Assembly (NCBI GenBank): GCA_018830885.1
Contig: JAHJRI010000448.1
Span: forward strand, 1-38,592
Direction of reading: 5' to 3'
From: a bacterium
Lineage (GTDB): Bacteria; SAR324; XYD2-FULL-50-16
Length of the DNA: 38,592 nucleotides
Numbering within the stretch: position 1 is the stretch's first letter; every line of letters begins with the position of its first letter. The notes under the pieces are model-generated. The model searched no databases, was not told the origin of the DNA, and saw only the letters and a program-made list of their open reading frames with translations. The translations under genes were made by a program, and so were the position numbers. Shown piece by piece: positions 1-11,000 of the stretch.

Positions 1-89
1 ACGGTCCCAACATCAAACACCATGTCACCCTTTGGGTATTTGATCGGAGACTTACCCAAAAGATGAGTAATTTTTGTAACTTCACCCAT
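1..89 (-). CDS. Partial CDS, start only; unknown protein downstream of the capsid genes
   Basis: Only the first 29 codons lie in the window; the gene runs off the left edge. The translation begins MGEVTKITHLLGKSPIKYPK. An ATG at 89 is preceded by a strong Shine-Dalgarno (AGGAG, about 7 nt upstream), and it starts 10 nt after the stop of the preceding gene, so it continues the head operon. No family can be named from so short a fragment. A small decoration, head-completion or connector protein would fit the position after the major capsid gene, but that is a guess. Confidence 0.6.
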   Translation of the reverse strand, partial: MGEVTKITHLLGKSPIKYPKGDMVFDVGT

Positions 90-99
90 TGGTTATCTC

Positions 100-555
100 C
101 TACTTTTCAGGGGTTATGAGCTTTTGGACTTCTGCAATTTTAGCCTGGATCTCTTCGACACTGGCCTTTTTCGGTTCGAAGTCCTTAAAGCTGTTCTTGT
201 CTTTCTTGTCCAGCTTCTTGAAGACTTCATACCATTGTTTAACCAATTCCTTGGTCGGATCTTTCCCCTCATCGTCATCATCACCACCAAAAAGCGAAAA
301 CACTTTTCCGAAAAATGACTTCGATTTGTCATCCAGGGATTCAAAATCCCTCACTGAAACACCTTCTGCTAGACAGTCGGATTTGACCTTCTCCAGATCT
401 CCCTCTTCCACTTCGACGATAATAGCATTTGCGCCAGAGGTTTCGCCGGGGATATCATACAGTTTCGGGTACTTCTTTTTCCATCCGGGAAACTGTCTAT
501 TCCCGCGCTGATGGTTTTCGACGATGACTTTCACCGTCTTAGGTTCTTCTGACAT
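100..555 (-). CDS. Small acidic/basic protein, unknown, follows major capsid gene
   Basis: A 151-residue protein I do not recognise. Its N-terminal 60 residues look like a small beta-rich fold (VKVIVENHQ, then NAIIVEVEEGD). They are followed by an acidic GGDDDDEGKD linker near residue 90 and a lysine-rich helical C-terminus (KKLDKKDKNSFKDFEPKKAS). The start has a clear AAGGAG ribosome site 7 nt upstream. It lies 79 nt after the capsid gene, in the usual place of head decoration or neck proteins. It has no signal peptide or membrane segment. The reading frame is well supported by the ribosome site and by close packing with its neighbours. Confidence 0.7.
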   Translation of the reverse strand: MSEEPKTVKVIVENHQRGNRQFPGWKKKYPKLYDIPGETSGANAIIVEVEEGDLEKVKSDCLAEGVSVRDFESLDDKSKSFFGKVFSLFGGDDDDEGKDPTKELVKQWYEVFKKLDKKDKNSFKDFEPKKASVEEIQAKIAEVQKLITPEK

Positions 556-577
556 GTTTTTTCTCCTTATTTATTTT

Positions 578-602
578 TTAGCCGCACATTTCATACGGCT
601 AA
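578..602 (-). other. 7-bp-stem hairpin between capsid gene and next gene
   Basis: A perfect inverted repeat TTAGCCG/CGGCTAA with an 11-nt loop lies in the 79-nt gap after the capsid gene, about 20 nt before the ribosome site of the next gene. On the minus-strand transcript it is followed by an A-rich tract, not a U-tract, so it does not look like an intrinsic terminator. It could stabilise the 3' end of the capsid message or modulate downstream translation. The function is inferred. Confidence 0.4.
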
Positions 603-634
603 GTTAAATTTCAAAAAAGATCGACACAGAGAAC

Positions 635-2290
635 CTATGAGGTTGTATCTGTCAGCGCCATCTTGGTTGTGTAGTCGAATGCCCGGGGTGGCTGATCGTT
701 CAGCACTTCCTGATACAGTGTGCATCGTTTGGAAAGATCGACATCTACACCGTGTTGATGCGGAAGCGGTGGGGTAACGGTACCCAGGACGGCCGCGCAT
801 TCGGAAATACGCTTTCCTTTCCCGATCCCGGTCGCTTCATTGGAGGCATTACCGGGGTTGAAAAAGAGCTGATACCCTTCGAACTCACCAAAATAGTGCG
901 GCTGATTGACCAGTTCCGGATTGTTGGCGGTCGGGGCGACTTTGACATATTTGGACCCCATGTTTTTAAACAACAGGAGCCAGTTTTTGTCCAGCAGAAA
1001 CGCAACGACACCGCTGGCGCCGTCTGTCGCTTCCATCATGTTGCGATCCAGCAGGTTCATGGTCTCACGCACACGAGCCCACTGTTCATAGGCATTCTCA
1101 CCGGTATTTGTCAGCTTCTTGTCAAATGTCTGCACACCTTCCCGGAACATGTTGATCCGTCGAAGTGTTTCACGGTCCCGGTCAGCTGCTACGATCTGCA
1201 GCAACCTTGAAAACGCGATATCCTTCAATTGCAACTTGTGATTCCGCATGGTCCGGAGAACTGCCTGGAGGGTAACGCCGGTTCTGATGATATTAGCCGC
1301 CGAATGCAGATCAAAACCCCGGGTTTCGTACTTGGTTTCAGAAACGAATGCGGGATAGTTCTCAACATCGGTTTCCATTCCAACCCATACTGGAATACCG
1401 GTGGCAATTGCAGCTCCAAAGGTGACAGAAATGGTAGACGTTTCAGAACCAGCGGATCCAGTCGCATATGCGATCACGGAAGACGAAAGTGTGACCTTTG
1501 TTCCATCATCTTTGATCGTGCCATCACCGATCAGGTTGAAAGATCCGGATCCGTTGTCAACTGCAATTTTACGCTTGTTGACATACAGAAAAACTTTGTA
1601 CTTCTTGATCGGGTACGCCGGTTCCGAAGTGAATGTCACGAGGACATCATTCGGGGTTTCATCAACCACTTTGATCCGGCTGGTGTTGGACAGATCTCCA
1701 TTGTAAAGACCGTTGATATCGGTCCCCACGGTAACACCATAGGGGTTCGCCCCGACCATTTCAAACAGTTCATAAACCGTCACTTTATCGGTCGCCAAAG
1801 GAGCGCCGACTGAATGACAGAACTGGGGGGAGATGGTCAACAGGGGAATCAGGCCGGCAATGGTCATGAACTGTGGAACGATATGAATGTTCCCTTCATA
1901 TGTCGCCACGTTGTCGACCGCTTCAGCAATGATCCCGTACTTTCCGGATCCGTCTGTTTTTTTGGCTTTCAGCACATCCCAGTTTGTGAAGGCTGAGAGC
2001 GCGGATCCGACCGCGGCCAGCTGATCGGGTGAAGGATCACGGCCATAAATCTTACGATGCATGGCGATCGCACCGTAAAGTTCGGTGACCAGGTTTCTGA
2101 TGTCCTTTTCGTCACCGCCAACTGATGTAATGATATCGGGTATAACAGACCCATCCCGAAGTTGTGAAAAATCCTGATCGGATCCACGAGGGTTCAGTCC
2201 TTCGACCAGAAATCCGCTTACAACACTCTGAAATTCTGCCTGTTCTTGCTCGAACCGGCGCAGATCAGCTTCTCTTCCAGGAATATACAT
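635..2290 (-). CDS. Major capsid protein (probable)
   Basis: 551 residues with no signal peptide. It directly follows portal and prohead protease genes, the standard place for an HK97-fold major capsid protein. A helical N-terminus (residues 8-30) ends in LVE followed by GLNP, which resembles a prohead-protease site. The middle (about 210-310) is beta-rich and rich in Gly/Ser/Thr, like an inserted decorating domain. The C-terminal half (about 320-550) has a long helix with RETMNLLDRNMM, then the GVVAFLLDKNWLLLFKNMG and FEGYQLFFNPG segments typical of capsid E-loop/A-domain regions. The start has a strong GGAGG site. The family call rests mainly on gene order and size; I could not align it to a named capsid. 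Confidence 0.72.
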   Translation of the reverse strand: MYIPGREADLRRFEQEQAEFQSVVSGFLVEGLNPRGSDQDFSQLRDGSVIPDIITSVGGDEKDIRNLVTELYGAIAMHRKIYGRDPSPDQLAAVGSALSAFTNWDVLKAKKTDGSGKYGIIAEAVDNVATYEGNIHIVPQFMTIAGLIPLLTISPQFCHSVGAPLATDKVTVYELFEMVGANPYGVTVGTDINGLYNGDLSNTSRIKVVDETPNDVLVTFTSEPAYPIKKYKVFLYVNKRKIAVDNGSGSFNLIGDGTIKDDGTKVTLSSSVIAYATGSAGSETSTISVTFGAAIATGIPVWVGMETDVENYPAFVSETKYETRGFDLHSAANIIRTGVTLQAVLRTMRNHKLQLKDIAFSRLLQIVAADRDRETLRRINMFREGVQTFDKKLTNTGENAYEQWARVRETMNLLDRNMMEATDGASGVVAFLLDKNWLLLFKNMGSKYVKVAPTANNPELVNQPHYFGEFEGYQLFFNPGNASNEATGIGKGKRISECAAVLGTVTPPLPHQHGVDVDLSKRCTLYQEVLNDQPPRAFDYTTKMALTDTTS

Positions 2291-2329
2291 TTGACCTCCG
2301 TTTTGAGGATTAAGAATGAATTCTAAAAG

Positions 2330-3304
2330 TTAAAACGCCCAAACCGCCAAAGCGGAGCTTTTCGGGTCGAACTCTGCCCCTTCCGGATTTTCCAGGAGCC
2401 CTTTCTTGAATGAAAAACCGTTGTTATGTCCAGGATAGTCCGACATCCTGATCCCGGCATATGCTTTGGCCTCTTCGATCAATGCCAAAAAATCACCTTC
2501 AGACAACGGTTGCGTGTTGCCGTCTTCGGTTTTTCCAGTCAGAACTCTCATTGCTTCAGCTGAAAATTGATAGGGAGTATTCGCCAATGCTTGCAAAGCA
2601 ATTTTTTCCCGCTCTTCCCGCGCTGAAATCAATGATCTCACCTGTTCCTGGATAATCCCTTCCCTGATTGCCGACTCATGGATTTCACGTTCCATGTCAG
2701 ACAGCAGCATCCCGGAAATTTGCCAATCGGCACACATTTTGACAGCCTCTTCAATGACAAGTCCGTTCTCTTCAAACCGAGCAAACAGATCATCGAATTC
2801 ACTGACTGATTCCTTAATGATTATGTCTTTTTTGGACTGCCGCACCATTCCGGGTTGATAGACATAATCAAACCGTAAATGGCGTTCCGCTTCTTGCGAA
2901 AATTGAGCCCCCAGAAAACTCTGCTGCCCTTTTCCACGCCAGCTGAAGTTCCCGACATCAGAGTCATGCAACGCCAGCACAGCTTTTCCTGTATCTGTTC
3001 GGTTGATAGCTTGCCTGTGCTCCACATCACCGGAAGTCGGATGAAATTTCAGGTAGATGGTTTTGTGGGAGGCCGGGTTATCGGGACGCTCAACAGGTTC
3101 CAGTTCTTTGTTGCTGTTATGCCCGAAAAATCCAACCATGACCCCGCGTTCAACACGTTCCTGAACAATATCGCCATTGATCAAAGAGTCCACGTTTCCC
3201 GCAATGTATTTACGATGATTCCCAAATTTCTTCCACCCGGAATCAAAGATATTAAAGGACGCATCGATCACTCGGAGCGGTCCCTTTCCTGTATCAGTGG
3301 ACAT
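2330..3304 (-). CDS. Prohead (head maturation) protease, S80/gp21-like, with C-terminal scaffold-like region
   Basis: 324 residues. Residues 50-125 fit the prohead-protease pattern: GFFGH supplies a candidate catalytic His61, and NFSWRG resembles the family's G-[IV]-S-x-R-G serine motif (candidate Ser121). Between them, DTGKAVLALHDSDV resembles the family's 'DTPxGKxLxALxDAG' helix. The C-terminal half (160-280) is helical and charged, like a scaffold or core segment. It contains three Ile-x-Glu sites (IIKESV 162, VIEEAV 183, IIQEQV 217) that may be self-processing sites. The start overlaps the portal stop by 11 nt and sits just before the capsid gene, the classical portal-protease-capsid order. 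The third catalytic residue was not assigned. Confidence 0.68.
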   Translation of the reverse strand: MSTDTGKGPLRVIDASFNIFDSGWKKFGNHRKYIAGNVDSLINGDIVQERVERGVMVGFFGHNSNKELEPVERPDNPASHKTIYLKFHPTSGDVEHRQAINRTDTGKAVLALHDSDVGNFSWRGKGQQSFLGAQFSQEAERHLRFDYVYQPGMVRQSKKDIIIKESVSEFDDLFARFEENGLVIEEAVKMCADWQISGMLLSDMEREIHESAIREGIIQEQVRSLISAREEREKIALQALANTPYQFSAEAMRVLTGKTEDGNTQPLSEGDFLALIEEAKAYAGIRMSDYPGHNNGFSFKKGLLENPEGAEFDPKSSALAVWAF

Positions 3305-4949
3305 TTATCATCTCAAAATAAGGGTTTAGTGCATCTTCAATGAAACTGACCTTCTCTTCAATTTTCATATCATTGAATTTATCTGCCTTTTCTTCAGTTC
3401 GGGGTGTCGGCTTACCGTTTATTTTGGTCAGCTCTTTAACCACCGGCTCTTCAAGATGCAGTATGTCAGTTGCAAGAATATTCAGAAGGACCTTTCTGTC
3501 GAATATTGGTCCTTCAACTTCAAATCCAAGCAGCAAGTTTATCAAACGTTCTCCAAAGTCCATGTTGCCAGACCGGACATCGTTCGCTTCCCGCTGTTTC
3601 GCGTCACTTACTGAATGAAATTTGGTTCTCCAGGGCTTCTGTTGCGGGGTATAGATTTTTCCCCATCGAAGTTTAACGTGTATGTCATACAGCCTCTCAA
3701 ATCCGTTACGAAGTGCTTGTCGAAGCATGATCCCGAATGCGGTGGACAGGATTGATGTTCGAAGCCAGCCACCTTCTCCGAGACCACCAGCCATAAGATC
3801 AGAAAATCCCATTAGCGCAGGATCTACCCCAAGTGTCCCGCAAAGGATCTTGATGTAAGTCATCACATCCTGGATCCCTTCAATATTTATGTTTCCTTCA
3901 GCCTGGGAATAAGCAATTTGCCCTTTTCCATTGCCGTCATAGGGGAGTATCAATTTCCTTGCAACCTGGACCAGTCCCTCTTTAATCGACCGTTGATTCT
4001 CAGCATCATCCCGGGCCTGTAACATTTCAGTGAGTGTCCGGACCATTTGAGCTGCTTCCAGGGGGTCCTGGTTACTGACCGGGTAACTGATCAATGTCTC
4101 CCGTTGTGCGCTTTTTAACCGGGCAATCAATAGAGCCAGCAATGACTCTTCCACCATTTTCCAGGGAGTGTAGGCTTTCTGGAACAGTGACCGTCCATAA
4201 TCACATGATTCACTCAATGTCGGTGGCGGGTTATCATCCAGGATATCGAAAACATAGTTTGGATCATTCGGATTAATTCGATATGGCTTAAACCCTGTTT
4301 TCATCTTGTGGCCGGGAGCCCTGAAAACAACAAACTGCCATGCCTCTAAAAGTGTCGGGTTCTTTCTCGGATCCTGAAAACCATGTGACCAGACGCCGGC
4401 ATACTCGCCCAATACCTCAAAAATCTTAAACGATGCTGGATGGCATTCGGGACCTACCATCGACTTCTTTAAATCAATCCCCTTACTGTTAAAATATGGC
4501 CGGAATCCCCAGCATCCGTATTTTGCAACATTTGTCAGAATCTTTTTACTGTTCTCCTGCTGCCATTCATAGAACGTATTTTTAAGGTCCGTAACAATCG
4601 GATCGTTCTCATCTGTTTTGCCCTCGACCTGGACTGTATATCCTGCCTCTTCGTCATAAGTCAGTGAGTTGGATACATGGATCTGTAAAGCCTGGCCGCA
4701 AAGTGGGTCCTCTTCCATGAGGTCATATTCTGCATATTGCAGGAGCCGATCATCAGGCAGTCTTTTTAGCAGATCTTTTCCCGGTTCTTCATCCAGGATA
4801 TCGGCATACTGAGAGAGTGCTGACAATGCTTGACTTAATTGCAGCATCCCATTCGAAGTGTGTTTTTCCTGGTCTCCAATCTCCCGGGAAAAAGGCGAAA
4901 GCTCTTTTAACCGTGTCAGAAAGCCTTTCTTTTTCTTTTCTTCTGCCAT
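3294..4949 (-). CDS. Portal protein
   Basis: 551 residues. The protein has the features of phage portal proteins: an N-terminal helical region, DPLCGQALQIHVSNSLTY in the family's 'DpxvxgalrirvdailG' position, a stem region rich in charged helices, and the segment GVDPALMGFSDL with the following GGLGEGGWLRTSI, which resembles the stem-to-crown part. It precedes protease and capsid genes. I prefer the ATG at 4949, with AAGGA 4 nt upstream, over a TTG two codons earlier. A 78-nt gap upstream carries repeated element A, so the portal may begin a transcription or processing unit. It acts as the dodecameric DNA gate of the head. Confidence 0.85.
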   Translation of the reverse strand: MAEEKKKKGFLTRLKELSPFSREIGDQEKHTSNGMLQLSQALSALSQYADILDEEPGKDLLKRLPDDRLLQYAEYDLMEEDPLCGQALQIHVSNSLTYDEEAGYTVQVEGKTDENDPIVTDLKNTFYEWQQENSKKILTNVAKYGCWGFRPYFNSKGIDLKKSMVGPECHPASFKIFEVLGEYAGVWSHGFQDPRKNPTLLEAWQFVVFRAPGHKMKTGFKPYRINPNDPNYVFDILDDNPPPTLSESCDYGRSLFQKAYTPWKMVEESLLALLIARLKSAQRETLISYPVSNQDPLEAAQMVRTLTEMLQARDDAENQRSIKEGLVQVARKLILPYDGNGKGQIAYSQAEGNINIEGIQDVMTYIKILCGTLGVDPALMGFSDLMAGGLGEGGWLRTSILSTAFGIMLRQALRNGFERLYDIHVKLRWGKIYTPQQKPWRTKFHSVSDAKQREANDVRSGNMDFGERLINLLLGFEVEGPIFDRKVLLNILATDILHLEEPVVKELTKINGKPTPRTEEKADKFNDMKIEEKVSFIEDALNPYFEMINVH

Positions 4950-4983
4950 CAAATCCTTAAATTAGTGGTGCTTAATTCATTGT

Positions 4984-5023
4984 TTAACATCAAAAAAATA
5001 AATCCGAAAAGAAAAAAGTGTGG
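4984..5023 (-). promoter_or_regulatory. Repeated intergenic element A (pairs with 33088-33127)
   Basis: A 40-bp AT-rich stretch matches another intergenic stretch at 33088-33127 in 36 of 40 positions. It sits 7 nt after the stop of the giant head protein and 34 nt before the portal ATG. Read on the coding strand it is CCACA, a pyrimidine-rich run, TTTTCG, another T-run, then GATGTTAA. It has no hairpin. A phage-specific promoter or mRNA-processing site is the simplest reading; the function is not shown. Confidence 0.45.
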
Positions 5024-5030
5024 CAATTCT

Positions 5031-8000
5031 TTAAAAAAACATTGACACGGCATCTTTGAGATCACTGATTGTCCCTGCATTGTCGATAGCAGCGAGTTTT
5101 TGGCCTATCCCTGACTCAACAGCCTCTTCAATCTTCAACGGCAAACGTTTTCCGAAGGACTGCTCCAGGGTGTTTTTAAATTCTTTCAAAGAATAGGTTG
5201 AAACAGGTCCCAGCAGGTATTCCGTATCATGGTGTTCAAGAAACGCCTTGATAGCTTCCTCTTTTGTGGAAAACCCGAGCATGACCTTATCTTCATCATA
5301 CGCATGGTTGCACTCAGAATGGATCTTCCCGCAATCAGGACAAACACCGTTTTTCCATTCCCGGACCACACTCAGCTTTTTTTGACGTATGACAAAAACC
5401 TTCTGAGACTTCCGTCCGAGTTTATGCACATAGCAATCAACGCAATCACCATCCTTGGCTTCCGTTGACCGAATATAACCATAGTCGTATTTCATTTTTG
5501 TGGACCATTCGTTTCCGTCTGCATCAGTCCCGGATCTGGTCGACCCACGTTGCCGCTCAACAGAGATATTCAGTCCCTGGAAACGATAAGAATCTTGTAT
5601 TGTCGGAGCCTTTTTGGTTTTCTTGTTTACCCCCCTGCCGGTCTGTTCATCCTTCACATTTTTTTTTGTTGTTATTGCCTCTTGAATCAGTTTTGCATTA
5701 TTACTGCCTCCAGCGGCACCATATTGAGAAATTATTGATTCCAATATGGTTGTATCCTCCCCTGATTTCAGCAAGTTCAAAAAGTTATCAAGAGCCATAT
5801 TTATTGCTTCACGCTCTTTTCCTTCCGGGTATGGTTTATACCCACCATAGGTTGAGTTTTGTTTTGTTGAGTGAACCAGGTAGTCAGACTTGTTTCCTCC
5901 TGATGATATTTTATCTTGGATAGCACTTTCAAAAGCCCTAGCAAATAGTTCTTGGCTATTGGAATAGTATTTTCCAGATTTCCCGTTATCAAGTCGTGTG
6001 GCATCATCAACAAACTGACTTGGGACTCTCGTTGGGTGATTATGTATCCTTGTTGAGCTTATTTTAGAAAGCAATTCCAGCTTCTCGTTCAATGCTTTTA
6101 CAAAAGGTTTTTGAAATTCTGAACTAGCTCTTTTACCTGTTTCAGCATCAACAAAATCATAAAGAAGAGATTCCCATGCACGTTTATGAGGTATCACCCA
6201 TTCGTTGTAGTCGATAGGTTCATTGGCTTCTGGAAGTTTAAGAAGCACTTCGATTACATCTCTCTGAAACTCTCTATTAGACTCTGCATCCTTTGGAGCA
6301 AACGAGTAATCATTGAAAAGATACTCCATTTCACGATTTGGAATAATCATTTTCTGTATCTGGATCTTGATATATTCTTCTGTTGTCACATCCCTGAAGA
6401 ATATAGAGTCTTTAAGTTGTCTTAACGCATCTGCCAGCTCAGACCTCATGTTTCCTGCATCACGATTTTGTGAAGCATATGGATTTGCAAGTCCATTGAC
6501 CCCACTCAAATCGCCAAGCATATGATCAAAAGCATGGGCAAACTCATGAGCCAGGCTGCCTGCTCCATTTATTTTTGTGAGGTTGATTACTCGTCTAGCC
6601 GGTTCGTAATGCGCGGCAGCTTTGCTTTTTCCTCTTGCTCCAAAGGCAAAAGAAAGTCTGCCACCAAGGGAGAGTGCTTCTGCAGGAATCCCCATGGTCT
6701 GACTTAGATCTATCAAAGCATCATAGGCATGGTTTAACGACTGTTGCCGGTCCTGCTCTGTCAGCCAGTTACCAAATTCTCCCCCTCTGAATTTAAAAGT
6801 GCTCAACATATCCTCACCATTGACATTCTTTCCCTGTCGATGGTCAACACCAATTCTCTCAATGCTTTCCAATTGAGGCCGAACAGCTTTTGGGCCAGCC
6901 TTTTTTCGTTTTTTTATCTTCTCATCATATTGAAGCTTTAACCAGTTTTCAGCATCTTCTTTATTTTCAAATCCATCTCGAATTATATAGTTCCCTTTCG
7001 CGACAAACACTCCATTGGCACCCACACCAACGGAATCTGCGACAATCCGATACCCTTTAATCCATGGTTTTGCCTCTGGCCAACCGGTTTCATTAACCTT
7101 TCTCCGTGCCGCCTCAATATTGTATTTGGTAATTCTAAGGGCCCAGTAAAGCTTCCTCCGTTTTTTGTAATCCAGACATCCAATAAATGTATCATCCCGA
7201 GATAAACTGAACTGAGTACCATCTCCTTGGTCCGCAAATATTCTATCATCAAACCCAATAAGATCTTCTGGTTTATTAGCAAGTTCAGCATTGTCCCTGA
7301 TTCTTTCAACCAACTCTATGTATTTATTGAAATAGTCTCTGGCTTGAGACTCTTTGCTCTTCGGTATCTCAACACTTACCGGAATTGCATCACGAATGCC
7401 TTTTATCAAAAAAGCTGTCACTGGATCTTTCCCTGAATCAATCAAGGCCTTATAGTCGATTTTCGTCCAAATATTATCCTTCTTCACAAATTCAAGTGCT
7501 TCCCGATCATTCAGATCAAAAAGATCTGCAGCCGTAAGATTATTCTCTTTCCAGCGGTCCTTTGCCGCACCACCAATCTTTTCGCCGAAGTCTTCAATCT
7601 TTGATTTGGGAGCCCTCTCAATCTTAAACCAGACATTCACGATTTCTATAATATCCGATATCGTCTTTGCCGGGTCAAGTTTACTGATCACATCGTTCAG
7701 CGTTTCCTTTCTTACCTTGATTTCTTCTTCAATAATCGGTTCATCAGGACTTACTTGTTCTGCTATCTCGTTTGCGGTTTCTTCTCTTGTTATCGATCGC
7801 ATTACGCCGATATCCCTGCCAAGAAAATAGCCATCTTCCTTCGTTACATCAAATTCTTGCATTGCAGACTTGCCATTCACATCGATTATATCTCTTAGTA
7901 AACCTTTTTGAACCGCCGAATAATAAAAAGTATCATATTTGGACGTTAATTCGGGAACTCCAGTTGCAAAGATGTCCTGTGCTCCCGAAGTAACTGCGAA

Positions 8001-11000
8001 TTGACGAATGACTGCCAACATCTTTTTTAGGGCTTTATCATTAACCGTGCCGCCATCACTATTTAGGTCAGTAACCATCTTCAATGGGACTTCCATGATG
8101 CCACGAACACCAGCAATCGAATGTGAAATAAGAGTAAACCAGCCATCCTTTTTGAGTTTCTTGCCAATCTCCAATACATCATCAGGGCTATGAATTCTCT
8201 CGCCAAGTAATGGATGTTCAATCGACGGTTTCAGAAGATCTTCATTATCTTGCTCAATGGTATGAGTTTCTGTATTTCCGTCTTTGCTGATAACTGTATA
8301 TTCATGAGAATCGATTACAACATGCCCTTTGTACTGCCGTGGATATTTCTGCTCAAATCGAAGTGACAGAGTGATATCCTGAAATGATGGATTTGATCTT
8401 CCGCTTGGATGGTTGTGTAGAAGATAAAATCCATCCGCACCATGTTTGGATAATTGATTATGAAACCATTCGTCCTGTTCGCTTCTATCAACCGGAAATG
8501 CTTTCGCTACGCCGGGTAACCTGCATGACACTGAAGTATGCCCAACAATTTCTTTTCCCTTCAAGAAGATATACCTCAGTGTTTCATATCTGGGATCTCT
8601 GAAAATTTGTGTTATTCCGGCCAGTTCTTTGTTACTTTTCACTTTCTGACCGAGAATACTGGCGGTTTTGTTTTTAAGAAGCTCACTAGAGATTGCAAGG
8701 CCTTTCAAGACTGGGTGTTCTGTTAATTCGCGAGTAACCTGTTCAGTGATTTCCTTGTTCTTTTCTTCCGCCTCTTCTTTGGTTGGCCGTGTTGGGGTAT
8801 CATCAATCACCTTTACCTCTTCACCCCGCAACATACCCTCAATAATTGGCAGGTGCTCTTTAGCAATTGCTATCCTTTTACGCCAATGGTCATTGCCTCT
8901 CTGAATGGCATCAATGCTTTTTTGAATACGTTCGATTTTCCCCTGTTTCTGCTCAAAAGTAATTTGGTAATTATTCTGGATATTAGATATCTTCCCTCTC
9001 AATTCCTGCTGTTTTTGCTCTTCTTCAGCGATCAGTCCAGGCAGTTCATCGAGATTTTTCTTTGTCCGTTCCAAACGCTTCCAATCCCAGGTGCGGTTTG
9101 TCTCTTCTCCTGGATAGGCGTATTCAACCTTGACCCTGTTTTCAAATTGCTTTTCTCTTTCAAGTGCTTCAGGACTGTTTATTTGGGCCTTAATTTTTTC
9201 AATGTGGTCTTTGCTTTCTTCACTTCTTATCCGTTCATCCTCTTCTTTTTGTTCCTTTGTTCTCAGGTCAACAGGGTCCTGTTGGGAATATTGAGAGTAG
9301 TGAGTTTCAATATACGATTTTATTGGTTCCGGGATCCCATTGGCAGGATCAATTTTTCCTTGCGCAAACATGCTCTCTAGTGCGCTTTTAATTGCCTGAT
9401 AACCGCTATAATGCCATTTTTCTGGTAAGGCTTTCAGTTTGGCGATTAGATCTGATTTATTGCCGGATGTAGGTAGACCTGCAGACTTGGCAAATTCTTT
9501 TAATTCCGCGCCGCTCATTTTTTGCCAATCTTCATCTGTTTTACTTTCGATCCTGCGCTGCAGATCCTTAGATTTAATTAGGCGATCAATGAGGGACTGC
9601 TTGTTTCCGGATGTTGGTAAGCCGTTTGCCTGTAAAAGAGCTTTGAGTCTATGATTGTCTAATTTTGATAGGTTTTCCTGAGTATATTCGGCTCTTTGAA
9701 GCAATAGATTAACTGCCTGTGCTTTTTTTTTATCAACAGGCTTATTGACCGAAATCCAGACCTTCACAATACCAATAATGTCCTGAATAGTCGCTGCAGC
9801 ATCGATCTTTGAAATCAAGTCTGACGGGGTTACGCTCTCTTCAATGGTCAGTGGTTTGCTCATATCTTGATTGACTTTTTGTGGTTTTTGTGAGATGGTT
9901 TTTTCATAGGCGGGCAGAACTACCGTCGATGTATCATCCGGTATATCCCGAATGTTGTCGGCTTGAACAAAGCCCGCCTCTTTCTGGTTTGTCTTCCTGT
10001 CAATCCTGTGAAAGTAATATCGATTTTTACTTCTTTTCTCCCCCTCAGCTCCCTTACTTTCGCGTTGCCTTATATGTCCCACAATAGAAACATCATAATT
10101 TTTTCCAGCAATTTTAATCCTTGCATCAAAATATATATACCAGGCGAACTTATTTTTCTTTGATTTTTTCTCTTCTTTAACAGGAGCATACCCGACAAAC
10201 TTGGCATACTTTATTAACCATGGAAGTGCTATAATTGACTGAAACTTGGCGATTCTTGTTTCCTTCGGACCGCCTGCCTCACTGAGAGTTTTACCAATGC
10301 CGTCTTTATCCACCAAAATCATGATATTTTGGTGCTTATTTCGGTATGATTTGTTTTTAAAAAAAGTTCTCAGGTATTCTTTGGATGTTTTGCTGATGAG
10401 CTTTTCGTCGTTCGGGTCCCCGAGTTCATTTCCCTTTATTTCAGGAACCCCGTCTCTAACCTGAATATCAAAACAGGTTGTAATCCCTTCTTCAATAACC
10501 GCAGGTTGGTCATTATTGACAAGCCGTGAGAGTATTTTACGGGCATCCTTGTTTCTGGTGATAATCCGTATCAGTGCTTCGATATCTTCTGTGCTGGTAT
10601 CGTCAATAGATTCCTGGACAACTGCTTTCCTTGCAGCTTCCAGCATTTTGTCTTTTTTATATTCCGCTTCACCGAAAACCGAAGCGAAACCACCCCCCAT
10701 CTGGCTTTCCTGGACAGCGTTATTTGCTTGTTTGATGTACTCCAGGATGAAGTCTTTTACATTATCAGCTTTTCCGCGATGGCCAATTCCGGTTTTTTCA
10801 AGGGCCTTGAGCAGTTCGACAATAGCGGGATCGTTCCGCACATCTTGATCATCAAAAGTCACATAAGCCAGGGCATCTTCAACGGTCCTGCCTTTCTGAC
10901 TTCTGATTGCTTCCAGTTCCAGGACTGCTTTGATGATATCGGACGATATATCCAGATCGAGACGGTCTATTCTGGCCAGATCATCACCTAATTTCGCCAT

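Noticed and set aside
100-344. Overlapping 76-residue minus-strand frame (114-344)
   Set aside because: It is an Arg/Ser-rich out-of-frame shadow within the 151-residue gene, without a ribosome site.
578-602. Hairpin after the capsid gene as a transcription terminator
   Set aside because: The stem is 7 bp, but on the minus-strand transcript it is followed by A-rich sequence, not a U-tract.
1229-1813. 194-residue plus-strand open frame in the capsid gene
   Set aside because: It is antisense to the well-supported capsid gene and has no credible start or motif.
8853-9380. 175-residue plus-strand open frame and many similar plus-strand frames
   Set aside because: They are antisense shadows of the giant minus-strand gene, with no ribosome sites and low-complexity Phe/Leu/Ser-rich translations.
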